Shown here: piece by piece, positions 15,164 to 23,815 of the stretch
Position numbering within the stretch: the stretch's first letter is position 1
How the letters are laid out: each line of letters opens with the position of its first letter
Source of the DNA: Thiohalocapsa sp.
GTDB lineage: Bacteria; Pseudomonadota; Gammaproteobacteria; Chromatiales; Chromatiaceae
Direction: 5' to 3'
NCBI GenBank assembly: GCA_021736785.1
Contig: JAIPFF010000033.1
Location: 1-57,817, forward strand
DNA length: 57,817 bases
Program-made: the position numbers and the translations under genes
The notes under the pieces: model-generated
What the model saw: only the letters and a program-made list of their open reading frames with translations
Told to the model about the DNA's origin: nothing
Databases searched by the model: none

Positions 15164-15940
15164 ATGCCTATTGGCGCAATTACCAACTACATCGACGTGG
15201 CCCAGCTGACGTTATACGTTTTCTGGTTCTTCTTCTTCGGCCTTGTCTTCTGGATTCGCCAAGAGGACAAGCGCGAAGGCTATCCCGCCGAGTCGCAGCG
15301 CGTGCGCGGCGTGAAGATGATGGAAGGCTTCCCGCCGATGCCCAAGCCGAAGACCTTCACGATGCCGCATACGGGCAGAAAGGTCGTCAAGCCCGGCCCG
15401 GAGGCTCCGCAGTACAAGCTGAACGCCGAGCCGATTGCGCCTTGGCCCGGCGCCCCGTTGGCGCCTACCGGCAATCCGATGCTGGCCGCAGTCGGTCCCG
15501 GCTCTTATTCAGCGCGCGTCGCAGAGCCCGATCTGACCCACGGCGGAGAGCCGCGCATCGTGCCTATGCGTGTCGCCAAGCACTTCAGCGTCGTCGATAA
15601 GGATCCGGACCCGCGCGGGATGCCGGTGATCGGCTGTGACGGCGAGCAGGGCGGGACGATCAAGGAGATCTGGGTCGACCGCGCAGAGCCGCAGATCCGC
15701 TACCTCGAGCTCGAGACGGCGAAGGGCGGCAAGCGCGTGCTGGTGCCGATTACTCTGTCGAAAGTCCGAGGCAAGAAGGGTGTGGTCGAGGTCGAGAGCA
15801 TCACCGGAGCACAATTCGCCGATGCGCCGACGCTGTCGAACTACGATCAGATCACCATGGCAGAAGAGGACAAGGTCGTCGCCTACTACGGCGGTGGTAA
15901 GCTGTACGCCACACCGGAGCGCGCGGAGCCGTTTCTGTGA
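15164..15940 (+). CDS. puhA: Photosynthetic reaction centre H subunit
   Basis: PuhA is the cytoplasmic-side H subunit that caps the L-M reaction centre and shapes proton transfer to QB. One N-terminal membrane helix (about 13-32, LTLYVFWFFFFGLVFWIRQED) is followed by RREGYP-like residues (KREGYPAE) and a soluble PRC-barrel domain (about 120-250), including VVDKDPDPRGMPVIGCDGEQGG. Length 258 aa is standard. A strong ribosome site (CGGAGG, 15150-15155) precedes the ATG. It overlaps puhB by its stop codon. Confidence 0.97.
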   Translation: MPIGAITNYIDVAQLTLYVFWFFFFGLVFWIRQEDKREGYPAESQRVRGVKMMEGFPPMPKPKTFTMPHTGRKVVKPGPEAPQYKLNAEPIAPWPGAPLAPTGNPMLAAVGPGSYSARVAEPDLTHGGEPRIVPMRVAKHFSVVDKDPDPRGMPVIGCDGEQGGTIKEIWVDRAEPQIRYLELETAKGGKRVLVPITLSKVRGKKGVVEVESITGAQFADAPTLSNYDQITMAEEDKVVAYYGGGKLYATPERAEPFL

Positions 15941-16632
15941 GTGAGTTCGACTTCGAGCCGGTTCCCGGCTTGCCGGAGCATCTCCCCGAGGGGGAGATGC
16001 TCCGTTGGCAGGGCGCACCCCATTGGGGTGCCCTCGCCGTGCGCGCATTCCACGTGCGCAAGATCGCGTTCTATTTCGGCCTCTTGATCTTGCTGCGGTT
16101 GGGGCTGCTGATTACCGGCGGCGTCACGCTGGCCGAGGCGCTGTTGTCGGCGCTTTGGCTGGGCACGCTGGCCGCGCTCGCGATTGCGATTCTCGCGTTG
16201 CTGGCTTGGCTCTACAGCAGGTCGACCGTCTACAGCATTACCGACCGCCGTCTCGTTATACGGTTCGGTATCGCCTTGCCGATGGCGGTCAATATCCCGT
16301 TCAAGGTGGTCGAGAGCGCCGGCTTGCGCCGCTATCCGGACGGCGTCGGCGACATTCCGCTGGTGCTGACCTCCGGGCAGCGGGTGAACTACCTGATCAT
16401 GTGGCCGAATGTGCGGCCTTGGCGCTTTTTGGACGCGCAGCCGATGCTGCGTTGCATCCCCGATGTCGACGCGGTCGCCGGAATTCTGTCCGAAGCCCTG
16501 CGGACTGCGGCGACGTCCGAAGATGCGTCCGAGGAGCAATCAGATGCATTGGGTAGTAAGAACCAGCGTGGCGCGACTCGCGACGGCGGGTCGGTAGGCA
16601 ACGCCGAAGCCGCGCCGATGGCAAGCCGCTGA
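15937..16632 (+). CDS. puhB: Reaction-centre assembly protein PuhB
   Basis: PuhB is a membrane protein needed for efficient reaction-centre assembly. The product (231 aa, GTG start overlapping the puhA stop) begins EFDFEPVPGLPEHLPEGEMLRWQG, characteristic of PuhB. Two to three membrane helices (about 47-88) are followed by a bacterial PH-like domain (VYSITDRRLVIRFGIALPMAVNIPFKVVESAGL). The C-terminal 40 residues are polar and look disordered. It sits in the usual puhA-puhB-puhC order. Confidence 0.92.
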   Translation: MSEFDFEPVPGLPEHLPEGEMLRWQGAPHWGALAVRAFHVRKIAFYFGLLILLRLGLLITGGVTLAEALLSALWLGTLAALAIAILALLAWLYSRSTVYSITDRRLVIRFGIALPMAVNIPFKVVESAGLRRYPDGVGDIPLVLTSGQRVNYLIMWPNVRPWRFLDAQPMLRCIPDVDAVAGILSEALRTAATSEDASEEQSDALGSKNQRGATRDGGSVGNAEAAPMASR

Positions 16633-16724
16633 ATGCGCGCGCGCACCCGGCCCGCGCGGTGCTCGCATGCCTCGGCACGAGCATCATCCGGGCCGCTTGA
16701 GCCGTTGAGTCGGAGATCCTGTCC

Positions 16725-17189
16725 ATGAGCGACCCATTCGAGGGCCGCCCGTTTCCGCGTGGCGTACTGATCGGCGCGGCGATGCTGATCGCATTCGTTA
16801 TCATCGCCGCCGCTACCGTACGCATCACGGGTGTCGGGGGGACGGCGTTGCCGATCGCCCCTGTGGTCGAGAGCCGTCAGCTTGTCTTCCTCGATCAAGG
16901 AGGGGGCTTCACCAAGGTCCGCGTCCCCGGCGAGGAGGGCACGGTCGCCGTCTTGGAGTCCGGCGTCGACGGCTTCGTGCTCGGCGTCATGCGCGGCATG
17001 GTGCGCGAGCGCAAGCGCCGCGGCATTCCTCTCGACGACCCCTACATGCTGTCTCTACGCGAAGACGGGCGCCTGTTGTTCGAAGATCCTTCCACCGCAC
17101 AGGTCATCGACCTGCGTGCGTTCGGTTCCACCAACCTCGGATCCTTCGCCGAGCTGCTGCGCGCGGAGATCCGGTCCGACCCGCAATAA
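16725..17189 (+). CDS. puhC: Reaction-centre assembly protein PuhC
   Basis: PuhC supports assembly of the RC-LH1 core. The 154-residue protein has one N-terminal membrane anchor (about 13-33, VLIGAAMLIAFVIIAAATVRI) and a periplasmic domain containing FLDQGGGFTKVRVPGEEGTVAVLESGVDGFVLGVMRGMVRERKRRGI, the conserved core of the family. A spacer of 92 bp from puhB has no recognisable signal. It is followed by 120 bp before acsF. Confidence 0.92.
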   Translation: MSDPFEGRPFPRGVLIGAAMLIAFVIIAAATVRITGVGGTALPIAPVVESRQLVFLDQGGGFTKVRVPGEEGTVAVLESGVDGFVLGVMRGMVRERKRRGIPLDDPYMLSLREDGRLLFEDPSTAQVIDLRAFGSTNLGSFAELLRAEIRSDPQ

Positions 17190-17311
17190 AAACATCACCT
17201 TCGCAGGTCCGCCGAGATCGGCCGTGCGCCGACTCGGCGCCGTCGCGAGTCCGGTGCGATCCATCGTCGGACAGTCGCCGGCACGCAACAATAAAATATC
17301 GAGGAGTGACC

Positions 17312-18385
17312 ATGCAGACTGCGACTTCCGAGGCAGGCGAGCCGAGGCCGAACGATCCTCGCCATTTGGCCGGACATGAGACTATTCTCTCTCCCCGCTT
17401 CTACCGTACCGACTACGCGGCGATGGAGCGGCTCGACGTCGAGCCCGTGCGTCAGGAGTGGGACGCGCTGATGAGAGAATTCGAGCGCGACGAGAACCGC
17501 GCGCATTTTCGCCCCGACGATCGGTTCTCCGCCGAGGTAAAATCGCTTTCGCCCGATCTCGAGAAGGATTTTCACGACTTTCTGATCAGCTCCGTTACCG
17601 CCGAGTTCTCGGGCTGTGTGCTCTATACCGAGATGAAGCAGCAGGTGCGAAACACCGACGTGAAGCGCGTGATGGGCTACATGGCGCGAGACGAGGCGCG
17701 GCATGCCGGATTTATCAATCGTTCTCTGAAGGATCTTGGTCTAGGGGTGGACTTGGGCTTCCTGAAGAAGGCGAAGCAATACACCCATTTTCGGCCGAAA
17801 TTCATCTTTTACGCGACCTATCTCTCGGAGAAGATCGGCTACGCCCGCTATATCACCATCTACCGGCATCTCGAGCGCCATCCCGAGTATCGATTCCACC
17901 CGATCTTCCGCTGGTTCCGGGAATGGTGTAATGACGAGTTCCGTCACGGCGAGGTGTTCGCGCTGCTGATGCGCGCGAATCCGGTACTGCTGGAGGGAAT
18001 CAATAAATATTGGATTCGCTTCTTCGTGCTGTCTGTATTTGCGACGATGTACGTTCGCGACCATTCCCGGACCGCGCTCTACGCCGGGCTGGGTATCGAC
18101 GCCGACGAATTCGACAGGCGCGTGTTCGAAATTACCTCCGACATCACTCGTCAGGTGTTCCCGCTGACCCTCGATCTGGCGCACCCGGCATTCCTCGTCG
18201 GCATGCGCCGCCTCAGTGCGATCGCCGCTGCCTCGGAAGCCGCGCAAGCGCGACGTGGCCCGATCGGAGGCCTCAAGCGTGTCGGCCTGGCCGCCGCCGG
18301 TGCCGTCGTTTTCGCCCGCATGTACCTGATCCCGACAAAACGCAATGATCTCCCCGGAAGCGTCCGGCTCGCCCCGACCTGGTAG
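17312..18385 (+). CDS. acsF: Aerobic Mg-protoporphyrin IX monomethyl ester cyclase
   Basis: AcsF is the diiron enzyme that uses O2 to form the fifth (E) ring of protochlorophyllide. The ferritin-like fold carries the paired iron motifs DEARH (127-131) and DEFRH (208-212), each with upstream glutamates (for example in VTAEFSGCVLYTEMKQ). The C-terminus ends with membrane-proximal sequence KRNDLPGSVRLAPTW. I chose ATG 17312 with GAGGAG at 17301-17306; a GTG two codons upstream falls inside that ribosome site. At 357 aa it is full length. A second, unrelated cyclase (bchE) lies at 43380-45113. Confidence 0.96.
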   Translation: MQTATSEAGEPRPNDPRHLAGHETILSPRFYRTDYAAMERLDVEPVRQEWDALMREFERDENRAHFRPDDRFSAEVKSLSPDLEKDFHDFLISSVTAEFSGCVLYTEMKQQVRNTDVKRVMGYMARDEARHAGFINRSLKDLGLGVDLGFLKKAKQYTHFRPKFIFYATYLSEKIGYARYITIYRHLERHPEYRFHPIFRWFREWCNDEFRHGEVFALLMRANPVLLEGINKYWIRFFVLSVFATMYVRDHSRTALYAGLGIDADEFDRRVFEITSDITRQVFPLTLDLAHPAFLVGMRRLSAIAAASEAAQARRGPIGGLKRVGLAAAGAVVFARMYLIPTKRNDLPGSVRLAPTW

Positions 18386-18397
18386 GCGAATGCGCCG

Positions 18398-19303
18398 ATG
18401 CTGAGCCACGCTTTCGCCGTCGGCTATGCCCTCTTTCTGTGGTGGTTCAGCACCGGCCTGATTCTATACCTCGACAAGCGCCCGGCTTGGACTTACCGCT
18501 GGAGCATGCTCGGCGCAACGGTAGTGCTTGCGGCGGCTCTTTTCGGGCTCTACGCCGTGCGCGATCAAGGCACCGTCGTCGGTGCCTATGCCGGCTTCAC
18601 ATGCGGACTGCTGGTCTGGGGATGGATGGAGATGAGCTATTACATGGGCTTCGTCACCGGCCCGAGGAAAGCCGTCTGTCCGCCCGGCTGCGGGAATCTG
18701 CGCCGCTTCGGCCTCGCGATCCAGACCAGCCTGTACCACGAGCTCGCCATCATCGCCGCCGGTCTGACGATGATGTGGCTAACCCGGGACGCCGTGAACC
18801 AAGTCGGAACCTGGACCTTCGCGATACTCTGGTGGATGCGTTGGAGTGCAAAGCTCAATCTGTTTTTCGGCGTGCCGAATCTGAACGAAGAATGGCTGCC
18901 TGAGCACATTCGTTTTCTGACCAGTTATCTGGCGAAGCGGCCCATGAATTTGTTCTTTCCGGTCTCCGTGAGCGTGGCAACGGTCGTTATGTGCCTGTTG
19001 GTCGAGGCGGCGCTCGACCTGAAGCCCGGCGGGTTTGCCGCGGTCGGCTTGATGCTGACAGCAACCTTGCTGGCGCTCGCCATCCTCGAGCATTGGTTTC
19101 TCGTACTGCCGCTATCGGACGGCGCGCTCTGGAACTGGGCCGTGGGAACCGGCTCGGGGGAGACGCCATCCGCCGATGCCGACGCGGGCCCCGAGACCGG
19201 GACCGCTCGGTCGGCGGACGCTGGGCGCCGAGGAAGTGGCAGCCCCGCCGAGCCGATGTTCTCCGACGAGCGGGTGTCTCGTAAGCCGGCGGGTCGACTA
19301 TAA
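18398..19303 (+). CDS. puhE: Photosynthetic complex assembly protein PuhE
   Basis: PuhE (DUF3623) is a polytopic membrane protein linked to reaction-centre and bacteriochlorophyll levels. The product has about seven to eight hydrophobic segments within the first 250 residues and family motifs WWFSTGLILYLDKRPAWTYRWSM, YYMGFVTGPRKAVCPPGC and FFGVPNLNEEWLPEHIRFLTSYL. The final 50 residues are polar, low-complexity (AETPSADADAGPETG-like) and probably dispensable. It directly follows acsF (12 bp) and ends the long plus-strand operon. Confidence 0.93.
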   Translation: MLSHAFAVGYALFLWWFSTGLILYLDKRPAWTYRWSMLGATVVLAAALFGLYAVRDQGTVVGAYAGFTCGLLVWGWMEMSYYMGFVTGPRKAVCPPGCGNLRRFGLAIQTSLYHELAIIAAGLTMMWLTRDAVNQVGTWTFAILWWMRWSAKLNLFFGVPNLNEEWLPEHIRFLTSYLAKRPMNLFFPVSVSVATVVMCLLVEAALDLKPGGFAAVGLMLTATLLALAILEHWFLVLPLSDGALWNWAVGTGSGETPSADADAGPETGTARSADAGRRGSGSPAEPMFSDERVSRKPAGRL

Positions 19304-19440
19304 TGGAAAACCCCTAGTTTGGGTGAGGAATCGGAGGGTGATTCATTGGGAAACCACGTAATCGGTAGCTGATTGTAACTATTTGTTTTTGGCACCGATT
19401 CTCGTGGTCTGTGGCGGGCCGCGACCGATACCGGCTAGGG

Positions 19441-19454
19441 TTGACATGAGTCAA
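19441..19454. promoter_or_regulatory. FNR-type palindrome upstream of hemN
   Basis: TTGACATGAGTCAA is a perfect dyad (TTGAC-N4-GTCAA, extended to GTTGAC/GTCAAC at 19440-19455). It closely matches the FNR/FnrL consensus TTGAT-N4-ATCAA, differing only in the symmetric innermost base. hemN is a classical FNR-family target. The site lies about 310 bp upstream of the hemN start, so the promoter would have to be well upstream. The rest of the 458-bp spacer (19304-19761) shows no gene. Confidence 0.55.
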
Positions 19455-19761
19455 CGACGCTTTACACCTGATTCGCTACCTTTCAACGACGAGCGGCATT
19501 CAAAGACAATAAGCGGCAGCTTCCGACAATCAGCGGCGAGCCGCGGCGAGCGTGCATCCTGATGATCCCGCGTCTTTTCCATTTTGGAGAATCAGCCACC
19601 GCTGTTTGGCTTTCGGGCGGCGGCTCATTGGCGATGTGACTGTTCAAGCGGGCTGTTCGACCTTCCGGCCTGCAGTATGGCTCGGTAACCCGGGGCGAAC
19701 GCCCCGTTTTGCGCGCAGCTACCGATTGACCGTCGTCGAAACAAACTGAGGTCGTCACATT

Positions 19762-21126
19762 ATGTCCAGCGCAGCACCTGCGGAGATATCGCGCGATCTG
19801 CTCGAGCGCTTTGCCGATTCCGCGCCGCGTTACGATCGTCCCGGCCCCCTGCCGCTGTGGGACGATGACTTCGGCAGCAGCGAGTACGACGCTGCGCTGC
19901 GTGCGGTGGCGCGGCGCCCCGACGAAGCGGTGTCTCTCTATGTGCACGTGCCGTTTTGCCCCGGGCGCTGCCTTTACTGCGGTTGCAATACGACCATCAC
20001 GCACGACAGTGCGCGGATGGACAACTATCTCGACGTCCTCGAGCGGGAGTTCGCGCTGGTCTCCGAGCGTGTCGACGGCGCTAGGGACGTGCTGCAGCTG
20101 CACCTCGCCGGCGGAACGCCGAACTATTTGAACGACGCCCAACTGACTCGCCTCAGCGAGATCATCGAGCGGCGTTTCCGGATATTGCCGGACACCGATC
20201 AGTCCATCGAGTGTGATCCGCGGCGCACCTCGGCGGGCCAGTTGGAGCTTCTTCACGCGCTCGGCTACCGGCGCGTCAGCTTCGGCGTGCAGGATCTGGA
20301 TCCGCAAGTGCAGCGAGCCATCGGCCGAATCCAATCCGCCGACCTGGTGCGCGACGTCTACTGGATGGCCCGCGAGGTCGGCTTCGAAACCATCGGCTTC
20401 GATCTGATCTACGGCCTTCCGCACCAGACCCCGGAGACGTTTCGCACGACACTCGACGCCGTGGTCGAGATGGCCCCCGACAGGATCGCCTGCTTCGGCT
20501 ACTCCCGCGGCACCGACCGCGGGCCGCATCAGCATGCGATCGACGTCCATCAGCTGCCCTCGGCGACCGCACGCCAGGAACTGTTCCACGACGCGGTCAA
20601 CGCCTTCACGTCGTCGGGTTACCGCTGGATCGGCCTCGACACTTTCGCTCTCGAGACCGACGACTTGGCCATAGCGCAGGATGAGCGCCGCCTCGCGCGC
20701 AACTGCATCGGCTACACCACGTCGCCGAGCAGTCATTTGCTGGGGTTCGGAACCGGCGCCGTCGGTGAAGTCGATGGCCAGTGCATCCAGAACGAATCGA
20801 CCATCGAGGCCTGGGAGGCAGGCATCACCCATGGTGAGCTACCGGTTGCCCGCGGCCATCGGCTGAGTCCCCTGGATCGCCGCCGTCGCGATGCCATCGC
20901 CCATATGATTTGCAATCTGGAACTGCCGGCGGCACTGGCCGAGGGCTGTCTGGACGACGAATATGCAAGGCTCGCCGGCTATGTCGCCGATGGCCTGGTG
21001 ACCGTGGAGCCCGACCGGCTGCGGATCACGCCGACCGGCCGCTTTTTCCTTCGCGGCCTGTGCACCGAGCACGAAGCCTATTTCAACTGGGATCGGGCGC
21101 GCTGGCATTTTTCGCGAACCAATTAG
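19762..21126 (+). CDS. hemN: Oxygen-independent coproporphyrinogen III oxidase
   Basis: HemN is a radical-SAM enzyme that decarboxylates coproporphyrinogen III to protoporphyrinogen IX without O2. The cluster-binding motif is C66PGRC70LYC73 followed by C75, the CxxxCxxCxC arrangement specific to true HemN. LAGGTPNYL and RVSFGVQDLDPQVQRAIGRIQ follow as expected, and the C-terminal HemN domain (about 370-440) is present. Length 454 aa is normal for bona fide HemN and too long for HemW. It heads a plus-strand unit with bchJ and a ferredoxin and is preceded by an FNR-like site. Confidence 0.95.
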   Translation: MSSAAPAEISRDLLERFADSAPRYDRPGPLPLWDDDFGSSEYDAALRAVARRPDEAVSLYVHVPFCPGRCLYCGCNTTITHDSARMDNYLDVLEREFALVSERVDGARDVLQLHLAGGTPNYLNDAQLTRLSEIIERRFRILPDTDQSIECDPRRTSAGQLELLHALGYRRVSFGVQDLDPQVQRAIGRIQSADLVRDVYWMAREVGFETIGFDLIYGLPHQTPETFRTTLDAVVEMAPDRIACFGYSRGTDRGPHQHAIDVHQLPSATARQELFHDAVNAFTSSGYRWIGLDTFALETDDLAIAQDERRLARNCIGYTTSPSSHLLGFGTGAVGEVDGQCIQNESTIEAWEAGITHGELPVARGHRLSPLDRRRRDAIAHMICNLELPAALAEGCLDDEYARLAGYVADGLVTVEPDRLRITPTGRFFLRGLCTEHEAYFNWDRARWHFSRTN

Positions 21127-21156
21127 CCCGACCCGGCGTCATCGGAAGCAGTCTCC

Positions 21157-21759
21157 TTGGACGGACATCACAGCAGCGACAACGGCCCCGCGCGAATCGG
21201 GCCGAATGCGATTATCCGCGTTGCCGAGGCCCTCGGCGCCCGCAACGGCCCGGCCGCAAGCGTGTTCGAAGCGGCCGGGCTGTCGCATTATTTGACCGCA
21301 CCGCCGGAGGAAATGGTCGACGAGCGCGAGGTGATCGCGCTGCAGCAATCACTGCGCTCGACCCTCGGCCTGGATCAGGCGAAGGCCGTTTCCTTCGATG
21401 CAGGTCTGCGGACCGGCGACTATCTGCTCGCCCATCGGATTCCGAAAGGCGCTCAGCGCATACTCAAACTGCTGCCGCCCGGGCCCGCTAGCGGCATACT
21501 GCTAAAGGCGGTCGCAAAGCATGCCTGGACTTTCTCGGGCAGCGGGCAGTTCGGCTTCGAGACCGGGCGCCCGGTGCGGGTGACCATCACCGGCTGTCCT
21601 ATCTGCCGGGGCGCGGTCGCCGATACCGCAGTTTGCGACTTCTACACGGGCTGCTTTCAGCGTCTGTTCCGGGTCTTGGTTACCGCGCGCACCGAGGTCG
21701 CCGAGGTTCAGTGCCAGGCTCATGGCGCGCACGCGTGTGTGTTCGAAATGCGTTGGTAA
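21157..21759 (+). CDS. bchJ: BchJ, V4R-domain bacteriochlorophyll biosynthesis protein
   Basis: BchJ was first proposed as a 4-vinyl (divinyl) protochlorophyllide reductase and is now more often viewed as a substrate-handling helper. The 200-residue product has the V4R domain at its C-terminal half, with the conserved cysteines ITGCPICRG, CDFYTGCFQRLF and EVQCQAHGAHACVFE. The N-terminal half (IGPNAIIRVAEAL...FEAAGL) matches BchJ. The start appears to be TTG at 21157; no suitable ATG lies between hemN and the conserved IGPNAI segment. It follows hemN by 30 bp. Confidence 0.88.
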   Translation: MDGHHSSDNGPARIGPNAIIRVAEALGARNGPAASVFEAAGLSHYLTAPPEEMVDEREVIALQQSLRSTLGLDQAKAVSFDAGLRTGDYLLAHRIPKGAQRILKLLPPGPASGILLKAVAKHAWTFSGSGQFGFETGRPVRVTITGCPICRGAVADTAVCDFYTGCFQRLFRVLVTARTEVAEVQCQAHGAHACVFEMRW

Positions 21760-21780
21760 TCGGCCAGAAGGCGGCCGCGG

Positions 21781-22083
21781 ATGGAGCGTTTGGCGACAGG
21801 GGACATGGGCACGCTGCTCGCGGACTGTCTGTCGGCGCCGCAGGCCGGGCGAGACGCTACAGGTTCCCGAGTCTTCATTCGAATCGACGCCGACAACTGC
21901 ATTGCCTGCGGGGGCTGCACCTCCGCGGCGCCACAGACCTTCAGGCTCAACGAAGCCCTGATCGCAGAATTGACCGGCGAGCACGACGGCATCCCGGCTC
22001 TGAAGGCGGCGGTCGATTCCTGTCCGTTGTTCGCGATCACGCTGCACTGCGCCGACGGGACGGTGATCTATCCGCGAGACTAG
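21781..22083 (+). CDS. Single-cluster [4Fe-4S] ferredoxin
   Basis: This 100-residue protein has C40-x2-C43-x2-C46 (DNCIACGGC) and a distant C81-P (DSCPLFAI), the ligand pattern of monocluster [4Fe-4S] ferredoxins. There is an N-terminal stretch of about 28 residues before the ferredoxin fold; whether translation really starts at ATG 21781 is not certain, though AAGG lies just upstream. It follows bchJ by 21 bp, so it is probably cotranscribed with hemN and bchJ. An electron-donor role for HemN, BchE or another anaerobic tetrapyrrole enzyme is a reasonable inference from context, not shown by sequence. Confidence 0.85.
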   Translation: MERLATGDMGTLLADCLSAPQAGRDATGSRVFIRIDADNCIACGGCTSAAPQTFRLNEALIAELTGEHDGIPALKAAVDSCPLFAITLHCADGTVIYPRD

Positions 22084-22271
22084 CCGATTGGCGGGCGGGC
22101 CCCGAGCCCGGCGCAGGGCCCAAAAGGCGCGGAAAATGCCGGCTTTACCTACTGTTGAGGCCAGCAACGCCAATCAGTGGGTGGGCGTCTAAGGAGACGC
22201 TGATCGATAGGCTATCCTGGCCAAGAATCAGGCAGAGCCCGAAAAACGCGGTCGCTGGGTTCCTTCGCTTT

Positions 22272-22296
22272 AAGGCGCTGAATGTTTCAGCGCTTT
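22272..22296. terminator. Bidirectional hairpin between ferredoxin and NTF2-like gene
   Basis: AAGGCGCTGAA and TTCAGCGCTTT form an 11-bp stem (one G-T wobble) around a TGT loop. It lies immediately after the stop of the minus-strand NTF2-like gene and about 190 bp past the ferredoxin stop. This is the expected place for a terminator shared by converging transcripts. A smaller hairpin (GCGTCT/AGACGC) lies at about 22187-22202. Confidence 0.55.
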
Positions 22297-22297
22297 C

Positions 22298-22726
22298 CTA
22301 GTGCAGGCTCGGAGAAGCGGGACGCTCCGGTCGCCGCCGCTGCTCGCCCCCGACCAGTGGCAGCGAAGCGTGGTGCATGAATAGACGCCATCCACCGGGC
22401 GTGCGCAGATAGCCGTTGGTGGCAAGTACCCTGGTGAGTTTGGCGGCGTCCCCGGACGGTCCGATTCGCTCCTCCACCAGATGAATGGCGATGTCTTCGT
22501 TCCTGAGCCGATCCAGCAACCGCACCCGGATCACGGGGGGCTGTGCGCCGCCGAGGATGGCGCGCCAACTCTCCATGACCGCGCCATAGCCCTCGAGCAG
22601 ATCGCCGCCGGGGTGGATGCAGCGGGTCCGTTTCTCGTCGTGCCAGATCTCGCCCATGGAGGCCAGATCGAGCGCTTCGAACGCGCTATAAAAGGCGGTT
22701 TCCGCCTCGTCAGGGGTGTCGAGCAT
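22298..22726 (-). CDS. NTF2-like (SnoaL/DUF4440-type) protein
   Basis: The 142-residue product has the cone-shaped NTF2-like fold signature. An N-terminal helix pair (TPDEAETAFYSAFEALDLASMGEIWHDEKRTRCIHPGGDLLEGYGAVMESWRAIL) is followed by alternating strands ending GGWRLFMHHASLPL. Such proteins are ligand-binding or enzymatic with highly varied functions, so no specific role is assigned. The C-terminal tail (GGEQRRRPERPASPSLH) is polar. It lies downstream of a small membrane protein gene on the same strand. Confidence 0.8.
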   Translation of the reverse strand: MLDTPDEAETAFYSAFEALDLASMGEIWHDEKRTRCIHPGGDLLEGYGAVMESWRAILGGAQPPVIRVRLLDRLRNEDIAIHLVEERIGPSGDAAKLTRVLATNGYLRTPGGWRLFMHHASLPLVGGEQRRRPERPASPSLH

Positions 22727-22841
22727 GACTGGTTGTATCTTTGTGTGCGGCGACTCATGACCAAGGAGCCGGCGGCGGGCGGCCCCGACCGTGCGCCGTA
22801 GGCCTGAGCTGCCGAAGGCCGGTGCAACGGGAAATGGTGGA

Positions 22842-23255
22842 CTACATGTAGTCCGTCAAGTGAGCGCCCTCGATCAGATCGACGCCGAGCCAGGTCTTGA
22901 GTCCATACCCGATCAACAGCGTCAGAATCGAGACGGGCACGACAACCACGGCGAACAGCACGAGCGCACCTAGGACCGAGTGCGCTCCTTGCCTGCGGCT
23001 ATTCTCCCGATCCGAGGTATTCTTGCGGCGGTCGCGGCCGGCCAAGAGCACGAAGTAGAAACGCACGAAAAACAGCGGGATGACGCCGCGCAAGTCGATC
23101 GTGTGCTTGCTGATGGGCTTCGCCTTCTCGACGGCGGACCTGATGCACTCGAACTGATGCTCCGTCAGTGATGCGAGTACGTCGGGGTCGATGTGGCTCA
23201 GCACGAACTTGGTGTAGGCGTCGAGGCTTGGATCGTCGAGTGCGCGCTGTTTCAT
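22842..23255 (-). CDS. Small membrane protein of unknown function
   Basis: I do not recognise a named family with certainty. The 137-residue product has a polar N-terminal region (DAYTKFVLSHIDPDVLASLTEHQFECIRSAVEKAKP) and a moderately hydrophobic segment (about 46-60, VIPLFFVRFYFVLLAG). A basic linker follows, then one clear membrane helix near 95-117 (VLGALVLFAVVVVPVSILTLLIG). I chose ATG 23255, which has GGAG nine bases upstream; an ATG at 23270 is also in frame. It lies between tRNA-Leu and the NTF2-like gene, all on the minus strand. Confidence 0.7.
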   Translation of the reverse strand: MKQRALDDPSLDAYTKFVLSHIDPDVLASLTEHQFECIRSAVEKAKPISKHTIDLRGVIPLFFVRFYFVLLAGRDRRKNTSDRENSRRQGAHSVLGALVLFAVVVVPVSILTLLIGYGLKTWLGVDLIEGAHLTDYM

Positions 23256-23484
23256 CGGTGGATGCTCCATGCGGGCGTCCGCTGCTCGGCGGAGAGTCGG
23301 GCGAGCGAGACCGTGAAATCCAAAGGGAGTTGGATGGCCGAGGCACGGTCGCGTGCGCCCGGATGCGGGGCCTGAAGGGTCACCAGGGGGGTTACCCGCG
23401 GCGATGGGTCGGGCGAGCGGCGCCGCATCAAACCGCACGGCAGGCCGAGGCGAGCTACCGCGCGGTATGCGGAAACCGAGAAGA

Positions 23485-23571
23485 TGGTACCGGGGACGAG
23501 ACTCGAACTCGTAAGGTGTTGCCACCGGTGGATTTTGAGTCCACTGCGTCTACCAATTCCGCCACCCCGGC
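23485..23571 (-). tRNA. tRNA-Leu(CAA)
   Basis: The minus strand reads GCCGGGGTGGCGGAATTGG at its 5' end. Acceptor strands GCCGGGG and CCCCGGT pair fully with one G-U. The anticodon loop CTCAAAA gives CAA, the variable arm is long (class II) and the T-arm carries GTTCGAGTC. Discriminator A and an encoded CCA complete the 87-nt gene. The anticodon reads UUG codons. Confidence 0.97.
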
Positions 23572-23815
23572 AGCGAGTCCGGTAGTATAACTGCAACGCC
23601 GGCTGGGCAAAAGTCTGCTTGGCCATCGACAATCACTGTCCCATTGAATCCGTACCCCTGAATAATAGTCTCAGATTGTCCTCCGGTCTCCGACGTCGCG
23701 CACGTCTGCGGACATTCGCTGCGCGTGCGTCGATCCGATCTCCGGGCTCTTTACTTGTGCCGCGGTCCCCGACCGCAGCTCATTCGACCGCACCTGACAC
23801 TGCCACCGAACGTTC

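Noticed and set aside
17268-17297. Promoter (CGGACA, 18 bp, TAAAAT) directly before acsF
   Set aside because: The predicted start would fall inside the acsF ribosome site, leaving almost no leader. The AT-rich patch is more likely an accessible translation-initiation region.
22345-22380. CAGTGGC motif resembling the cobalamin-riboswitch core on the minus strand
   Set aside because: It lies inside the NTF2-like coding sequence and no B12 box or other core element surrounds it.
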